A stretch of DNA of 37,511 nt from Anaerolineales bacterium (lineage in GTDB: Bacteria > Chloroflexota > Anaerolineae > Anaerolineales > Villigracilaceae). Of this stretch, positions 32,741 through 37,511 are shown piece after piece. A program made the position numbers and the translations under genes. The stretch lies in contig JAEURH010000026.1 in assembly GCA_016789365.1 (NCBI GenBank), positions 1 to 37,511 of the forward strand, written 5' to 3'. Within the stretch, counting starts at the first letter, position 1; each line of letters starts with the position of its first letter. The notes beneath the pieces were generated by a model. That model was not told the origin of the DNA. It was given only the letters and a program-made list of their open reading frames with translations, and ran no database searches.

Positions 32741-34384
32741 ATGCCTGATTTATCTCAAAGTTTACAAAAATCTGATATTGGACAATTAAGAATCATCGCC
32801 GAGTTTTGGGGATTAGAACTCGAATCAAATGATTTTGATTCTGCACTCGAAGAATTAGGCGCTTCATTAGTTGACCTTGAAACTGTTTCTGAAACCCTCA
32901 GCATTTTACAAGCCCCAGCCCAAACCGCATTGACCGAACTCATTAATTCAAATGGAAAAATGGAATGGTCAGTTTTTGCGCGCAAGCATGGCGAGATTCG
33001 TGAAATGGGCGCAGGCAAACGTGACCGTGAAAAACCGCACCTCAAACCAACTTCCACATCCGAAATTCTTTTTTATCGTGGCTTCATTGCCAAATCATTT
33101 TTTGAAACAGATAAAGGCTTGCAAGAATTTGCTTATATTCCTGATGATTTGTTGGAAGTGATTCAAGAAGTTGGATTACAAAGTAATGAAGTATTATCAA
33201 AAAATGAACCATTAGGTCGCCCTGCCACACCTGTAGAAAAAAGTTTTGAAACCCCAGCCAATGATTTTATTTTAGATGATGCCACCACGTATTTAGCGGC
33301 ATTAAGAATGAATATCCATTATGTAGGGGCGCAATATATTGCGCCCCTACTTGCGACCGCCAACCTTATAAAAAATAACATCCCTCAAACCGAAACTGTT
33401 AAAGCATTTCTTGAAGCCAACAGAACCGATGCGTTAAATACTTTATATCAAGCATGGCTTAAATCTGATACTTTTGATGAACTGCGTTTAATCCCAAGCA
33501 TCATTTGTGAAGGCGAGTGGAAAAATCAACCACAAATCACGCGCGAATTTTTGATGAATTTAATGAATGATATTCCACAAGGCAAATGGTGGAGTTTGAA
33601 TGCGTTCGTAAAAGCGATTAAAGAAAAATTTCCAGATTTTCAAAGACCAGCAGGTGATTATGATTCATGGTTCATCAAACGGGAGTCAGATGGTCAATAC
33701 TTACGCGGGTTTGCTTATTGGGATTCTGTAGATGGCACATTGATTCGATATTTAATCCAAACTTTACATTGGCTTGGGAAAGTTGATTTGGCGAGTGCAG
33801 AAGAGGGGAAAATATATACGGCGTTTAGAGTTACGGAGTTACGAGATACGAGTAACAAGTTACAAGGGAAAATGATTGTTGCTTCAAATGGAAAGATTTC
33901 TGTTTCGAGATATTTTTCGCGTGCGATTCGTTATCAAATTGCGCGGTTTTGTGAGTGGGATGGTCTCGATACGCCTTCGGCTAATGCCTCAGGCTACTCG
34001 ACCATCGGAGATGAATACAAATATTTTATAACTGCAAAATCATTAAAACGAGCCAATGAACAAGGGTTGAAAGCAGAGCAATTATTAAACTTGTTGGTCA
34101 AACATACAAATGGAAATGTTCCGCCAGCATTGGTGAAAGCATTAAAAAACTGGAACGCCAATGGAAGCGAAGTTCGGGTTGAGAATCTGGTTGTGTTGCG
34201 AGTCAACAAGCCTGAAATCATAGAAGAAGCGCGAAAGTCGAAAGCAGGAAAATATTTCGGCGAGCTATTAAGTCCCACTGCGGTTATCATCAAAAGTGGC
34301 GCGATTCAAAAAGTGATGGAAATTTTTGCCGAGTTAGGTTTATTGATTGAAGGAGATGAGCATGACAAAAACAAATTGGATTGA
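32741..34384 (+). CDS. XPB/Ssl2-like (Helicase_C_3) protein without helicase motor
   Basis: The 547-residue product resembles the N-terminal/associated region of XPB-Ssl2-like proteins (PF13625-type), including [15 protein letters not shown] near residue 126. Walker A and DEAH motifs are absent, so it is not a helicase by itself. Stand-alone members are frequent in Chloroflexi, Deinococcus and Actinobacteria with unknown roles, probably in DNA transactions. A perfect 28-bp palindrome is inserted in frame at codons for VGAQYIAPL (33323-33350). The end overlaps kbl by 23 bases, indicating translational coupling. GGAAAG before the ATG is a weak ribosome site. Confidence 0.72.
   Translation: MPDLSQSLQKSDIGQLRIIAEFWGLELESNDFDSALEELGASLVDLETVSETLSILQAPAQTALTELINSNGKMEWSVFARKHGEIREMGAGKRDREKPHLKPTSTSEILFYRGFIAKSFFETDKGLQEFAYIPDDLLEVIQEVGLQSNEVLSKNEPLGRPATPVEKSFETPANDFILDDATTYLAALRMNIHYVGAQYIAPLLATANLIKNNIPQTETVKAFLEANRTDALNTLYQAWLKSDTFDELRLIPSIICEGEWKNQPQITREFLMNLMNDIPQGKWWSLNAFVKAIKEKFPDFQRPAGDYDSWFIKRESDGQYLRGFAYWDSVDGTLIRYLIQTLHWLGKVDLASAEEGKIYTAFRVTELRDTSNKLQGKMIVASNGKISVSRYFSRAIRYQIARFCEWDGLDTPSANASGYSTIGDEYKYFITAKSLKRANEQGLKAEQLLNLLVKHTNGNVPPALVKALKNWNANGSEVRVENLVVLRVNKPEIIEEARKSKAGKYFGELLSPTAVIIKSGAIQKVMEIFAELGLLIEGDEHDKNKLD
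33323..33350. repeat. Perfect 28-bp palindrome inside a coding sequence
   Basis: The palindrome begins GTAGGGGCGCAATA and is its own reverse complement. It encodes VGAQYIAPL without breaking the frame. Sequences of this form are known as intergenic repeats in many uncultured bacteria (general familiarity). Confidence 0.85.
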
Positions 34385-35540
34385 ACAAGAAATTGAAAAT
34401 TTGAAATCGCAAGGTTTGTATAACAACATTCGCACAATTGGCTCGCCACAAGGTGCGTGGCTGATTGTGGATGGAAAAAATGTTTTGAATTTTTGCTCGA
34501 ATAATTATTTGGGTTTGGCGAATCATCCTGACTTAATTTCCGCTTCAAAAAATGCGACAGGCGAGTTGGGTATTGGACCTGCGGCAGTTCGCTCAATTGC
34601 AGGCACGACCACATTGCATGTTGAATTAGAAAAACGAATTGCAAAGTTCAAGGGTGTTGAATCTGCAATTACATTTCAAAGCGGATTCACTGCAAATTTA
34701 GCGACAATCCCTGCATTAGTCGGAAAAGAAGATGTGATTTTTTCAGATAAATTAAATCATGCTTCGATTATTGATGGTTGTAGATTATCTGGCGCGAAAA
34801 TTATTGCGTATGAACATAATGATGTAAAACATTTGGAAGAACAAATTAAAGCAAACTTGAGTCAATATCGCCGTGCATTGATTATCACCGATGGCGTTTT
34901 TAGTATGGATGGGGATGTTGCTCCACTGCCAGAGATTTATGAAGTTGCAAAAAAATATGACATTTTATTAATGGTTGATGATGCACATGGTGAAGGCGTT
35001 TTAGGTAAAGGTGGACGTGGCATTGTTGACCATTTTGGTTTGCATGGCAAAGTGGATGTGGAAGTTGGTACTTTTTCAAAAGCATTCGGTGTGGTAGGTG
35101 GTATAGTGGCTGGAAAGTCAATTATTGTGGAATGGTTACGACAACGCGGCAGACCATTTTTATTTTCATCGGCAATGACCATTCCAGATACAGCCGCATG
35201 TTTAGCCGCTATTGATTTGCTTGAAGATTCAACTCAACTGGTGGATAAACTTTGGGAGAATGCAAAATACTTCAAAGCAGAGATGAAAGGCTTGGGCTTT
35301 AATACAGGTGTCAGTGAAACGCCCATCACTCCCGTCATGTTAGGTGAGGCGAAGTTGGCTCAACAATTTAGCAAAGAATTATTTGAAGCGGGTGTGTTTG
35401 CTATGGCAATCGGGTTTCCCACCGTTCCGCAAGGCAAAGCAAGGATTCGAGTGATGATTTCGGCATCTCATTCAAAAGATGATTTGGATAAAGGTTTGGC
35501 GGCGTTTAAGGATGTGGGGAAGAAGTTGGGTGTGATATGA
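34362..35540 (+). CDS. kbl: Glycine C-acetyltransferase (2-amino-3-ketobutyrate CoA ligase)
   Basis: I place the start at 34362, where AAGGAGATGAGC precedes the ATG. The 392-residue product is an alpha-oxoamine synthase: [14 protein letters not shown], the [12 protein letters not shown] block with PLP Lys240, and [15 protein letters not shown]. The N-terminal [22 protein letters not shown] and overall pattern fit Kbl, which splits 2-amino-3-ketobutyrate into glycine and acetyl-CoA in threonine breakdown. Threonine dehydrogenase is not in the window. BioF and other family members are close relatives, but the length and motifs favour Kbl. Confidence 0.9.
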   Translation: MTKTNWIEQEIENLKSQGLYNNIRTIGSPQGAWLIVDGKNVLNFCSNNYLGLANHPDLISASKNATGELGIGPAAVRSIAGTTTLHVELEKRIAKFKGVESAITFQSGFTANLATIPALVGKEDVIFSDKLNHASIIDGCRLSGAKIIAYEHNDVKHLEEQIKANLSQYRRALIITDGVFSMDGDVAPLPEIYEVAKKYDILLMVDDAHGEGVLGKGGRGIVDHFGLHGKVDVEVGTFSKAFGVVGGIVAGKSIIVEWLRQRGRPFLFSSAMTIPDTAACLAAIDLLEDSTQLVDKLWENAKYFKAEMKGLGFNTGVSETPITPVMLGEAKLAQQFSKELFEAGVFAMAIGFPTVPQGKARIRVMISASHSKDDLDKGLAAFKDVGKKLGVI

Positions 35541-35557
35541 GGAAGTTGAACATCTGG

Positions 35558-36874
35558 CTAACTTTCTAGTAAATCCCCAAGCCAACTGAATAAACCGCCA
35601 TCTTCTTTGGCATCATCCAAATCGCTTTCCACAAATCCATTCTGACCATTAATCAACACCAAATGCTCACGCCCTCCAAATGGGATTTCGGTCATCCACA
35701 CGGGGAGTAGATTCAATTTGAAAGACTCGACTGTAATTTTTGCGGAGGATGTGTGAATAACTTTTACATTGCCGATGAGATATGACATTTCATTTTTATA
35801 TTTTTTATATGCCATACTACGGGCATCTAAAGAAGCATCCGCCATTGCCACATCATAAATCTCCGCTAGCCAACTGGATAGAAAGCGCGGGTCGTACGGT
35901 TTGAGTTGTTTCAAATCAAAGGTCGGAATCAATTCATGGAACACAGAAGATAATTTTCGTGAAGCGGGGATTGGATAATCATCTACAATAATAGGATATT
36001 CATCACTGACACGAATGACTTTCTTTTGTTTTTTTTCGCCAAAAAATTCATCTTCATATTGAATCATTTCACCTGTGTATTCAATCGAACCGCCGATGTC
36101 AAACGTCCATAATGGCACATACAATCCACGAGGCAAATCTACTTTTTTTTCTGGTTTGATTTTATTTTTCTCCACCCAATCGATTAAATATTTTGTGGCT
36201 TGTTTATTATCAAATGCAAAAGGGATGATGGCATCTGGTGCGAGTAAATCTTTTGTGTTTTCCAAACTGACCACATGCGGCGAATCACAGTAAGCACAAC
36301 TTGATGAAATTTGTTTGGGCGGCAAAATAAATTCTGCACCACATCCGTTGCAATGAAAGGCTTGTTCTTGCAACGGCTTGCCATGTCCTTTCATGGTTGC
36401 CATTGCCACAATAAAATCTTTTTCTTCATTATTTTTATGCAAACCCAGCGCATGTCCATTCGTACAATAGTCACATACCAAACTGGAAGAGCCATCAGGT
36501 GCAAACGACATGCGTGCGCCACATTTCGGACACATAAATCTTTGGGCATCGGCATCACGCAAACCTTGTGGCGCGGGTGGTAAATGATTTGGGTCAATCA
36601 CATCATCATCTTTTAATTTGCCATCCAAAATTGCTAAAGCGCGCCGCGCGCGTGCATGACGTAAATCATGTGACAAACAATTTTCTAACGCCTTACGTTT
36701 TTCTTCTTTTGTTTCAACGGCTTCACTCATCCAAAACCATGCTTCGGCTATGGCATCATGTGAACGCGCCATATAAATCGCACGGTCTAAATATCGGCGT
36801 GCAGAATCAAAGTGTTTTGCTTTTACTTCAATAATTCCAGTTCGTAATAATTCTTTTGAATAATCACTACTCAT
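35558..36874 (-). CDS. TPR and zinc-ribbon protein of unknown function
   Basis: The start at 36874 has GGAG nine bases upstream; the longer frame would begin within a repeat. The 438-residue product has N-terminal TPR-like helices (about 8-85: LRTGIIEVKAKHFDSARRYLDRAI), then two zinc ribbons: Cys115/118 with Cys134/137 (CPKCGA...CDYC) and Cys175/178 with Cys193/196 (CNGCGAEF...CAYC). The C-terminal half (about 210-430) contains LPRGLYVPLWTFDIGGSIEYTGE and a beta-rich PVWMTEIPFGGREHLVLINGQNGFVE, a pattern seen in proteins that supply a lipid- or protein-binding surface after zinc fingers. No catalytic motif; function unknown. Confidence 0.8.
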   Translation of the reverse strand: MSSDYSKELLRTGIIEVKAKHFDSARRYLDRAIYMARSHDAIAEAWFWMSEAVETKEEKRKALENCLSHDLRHARARRALAILDGKLKDDDVIDPNHLPPAPQGLRDADAQRFMCPKCGARMSFAPDGSSSLVCDYCTNGHALGLHKNNEEKDFIVAMATMKGHGKPLQEQAFHCNGCGAEFILPPKQISSSCAYCDSPHVVSLENTKDLLAPDAIIPFAFDNKQATKYLIDWVEKNKIKPEKKVDLPRGLYVPLWTFDIGGSIEYTGEMIQYEDEFFGEKKQKKVIRVSDEYPIIVDDYPIPASRKLSSVFHELIPTFDLKQLKPYDPRFLSSWLAEIYDVAMADASLDARSMAYKKYKNEMSYLIGNVKVIHTSSAKITVESFKLNLLPVWMTEIPFGGREHLVLINGQNGFVESDLDDAKEDGGLFSWLGDLLES

Positions 36875-36891
36875 ATTTGCTCCAACAATGG

Positions 36892-36977
36892 GTGCGTCGC
36901 ACCACAATTTTGAATCATCTCTCTATGCAAAAGAATCTTGCTAACGAGTTGATTCTATAATGCAAGGTGCGACGCAC
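36892..36977. repeat. GTGCGTCGCAC inverted repeat, copy 3 (86 bp)
   Basis: Arms GTGCGTCGCAC and GTGCGACGCAC enclose a longer interior with an inner GAATCA/TGATTC pair. The interior contains TCTTGCTAACGAG, also visible in shorter form (TTAACGAG) in the copy at 27170, so the 53-bp form may be a deletion of a longer one. It lies between folP and the zinc-ribbon gene. Confidence 0.85.
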
Positions 36978-36981
36978 TTTG

Positions 36982-37511
36982 TCATTGCCGCACAATCGCA
37001 TCCGTCATTTTTGCAACGCGCGCCATTTCTTTTACATCATGCACACGAATCATATCTGCGCCACGCGCGATTCCAATTGCAATTGTTGATGCTGTACCTT
37101 CGATTCTTTCTTCGGGCGGTAAGTCTAACGTAAAACCGATAAATGATTTTCTGGATGTGCCTAACAAAACGGGATAGCCTAACTTTTTGATTTCATCTAA
37201 TCTGTTGATTAATTCTAGATTATGCTCACGCTTCTTTCCAAAGCCGATGCCTGGGTCGAGCATAATGAGTTTTTCTTCCACCCCAGCCTTAAGCGCGATC
37301 TTCACACTGTCCATCAATTCCCGTTTCACATCTTCAAGCAAGTCATCATACTCTGCACCGAGATACGTCCCGCCCAATTTCTCACGGACTTCGACACTGG
37401 CAGGGTTGCTGCGATTGTGCATGAGAATGACCGGCACCTTATATTTCGCCGCTACCGATGCGAGTTCTGAATCCGCGCGGAAGCCCCAGACATCATTGAT
37501 GATGTTCGCAC
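36982..37511 (-). CDS. folP: Dihydropteroate synthase, C-terminal part
   Basis: The reading frame is open to the window edge, so the 5' part is outside. The visible residues start ANIINDVWGFRADSELASVA and include PVILMHNRSNP, LDPGIGFGKKREHNLELINRL, LLGTSRKSFIG, EGTASTIAIGIARGADMIRVHDV. These are the pterin- and pABA-binding loops of FolP, which joins p-aminobenzoate to dihydropterin pyrophosphate in folate synthesis. Loop blocks DPGIGFGK and SRKSFIG are intact. No other folate gene is in the window. Confidence 0.95.
   Translation of the reverse strand, partial: ANIINDVWGFRADSELASVAAKYKVPVILMHNRSNPASVEVREKLGGTYLGAEYDDLLEDVKRELMDSVKIALKAGVEEKLIMLDPGIGFGKKREHNLELINRLDEIKKLGYPVLLGTSRKSFIGFTLDLPPEERIEGTASTIAIGIARGADMIRVHDVKEMARVAKMTDAIVRQ

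Noticed and set aside
32741-34384. Full helicase assignment for the XPB-like protein
   Set aside because: No Walker A or DEAH box is present, so only the associated region is supported.
1-37511. Search by eye for tRNA, rRNA, prophage, integrase or insertion sequence genes
   Set aside because: None was seen; the repeats present are small non-coding elements without a transposase in the window.

Overview
The window looks like chromosomal DNA of an uncultured or little-studied member of the Chloroflexota, most likely class Anaerolineae. This is inferred from gene content and style: secreted proteins with Thr/Pro 'TPTPT' linkers, a CAP-LysM surface protein, many short lipoproteins, a DUF1800/DUF1501 Tat pair, a COG3375-type acetyltransferase, a Helicase_C_3-like protein, and a mixture of Shine-Dalgarno starts with apparently leaderless starts. 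No rRNA, tRNA, CRISPR array, transposase, integrase or phage gene was seen, and gene order is that of an ordinary housekeeping region.

Layout. 1-2.9 kb: end of a small membrane protein, a CAP-LysM surface protein and a convergent secreted protein that share a 21-bp-stem bidirectional terminator. 2.9-5.7 kb: a more accessory stretch with a DUF559 nuclease-like gene, a palindrome-rich gap, and a compact two-gene cassette (winged-helix-like domain fused to DUF488, plus a conserved protein of unknown function). 5.7-15.2 kb: ettA, a chagasin-like lipoprotein, a BNR/sialidase-fold protein, a hybrid-membrane GAF histidine kinase, an SH3 lipoprotein, a DUF4230 protein, a PhnD-like lipoprotein, a SanA/YdcF-like protein and an HD-domain protein. 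15.4-24 kb: NAD-binding SDR, COG3375 acetyltransferase, a four-helix membrane protein behind an operator-bearing promoter, a YugP-type metallopeptidase, a CtpA-type protease, a HAD nucleotidase divergent from mutL, and a diguanylate cyclase. 24-30.4 kb, minus strand: DUF1501, DUF1800, lipB, and a DprE1-like/DprE2-like pair. 30.4-37.5 kb: GAF-GGDEF protein, DagK-type lipid kinase, XPB-like protein overlapping kbl, a TPR/zinc-ribbon protein, and the 3' part of folP.

The most distinctive property of the window is its load of short dispersed inverted repeats. At least eight families occur, nearly all in intergenic gaps and often directly at a gene end. Two unrelated families (arms CGTCCCGCAGGTTT and GTGCGTCGCGC) both come as units of exactly 53 bp with non-conserved loops. 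Two further elements lie in frame inside genes (the mutL linker and the XPB-like protein). The strongest regulatory signals are a consensus promoter (TTGACA-17-TATATT) overlapped by two GAAC-N4-GTTC-type boxes 20 bp apart, and an 8-bp palindromic -10 element apparently shared by two divergent leaderless genes (mutL and a HAD nucleotidase). No entire new system can be proven from sequence alone. The best candidates for undescribed biology are the DUF488 two-gene cassette, the operator-controlled four-helix membrane protein, and the fixed-length repeat families.
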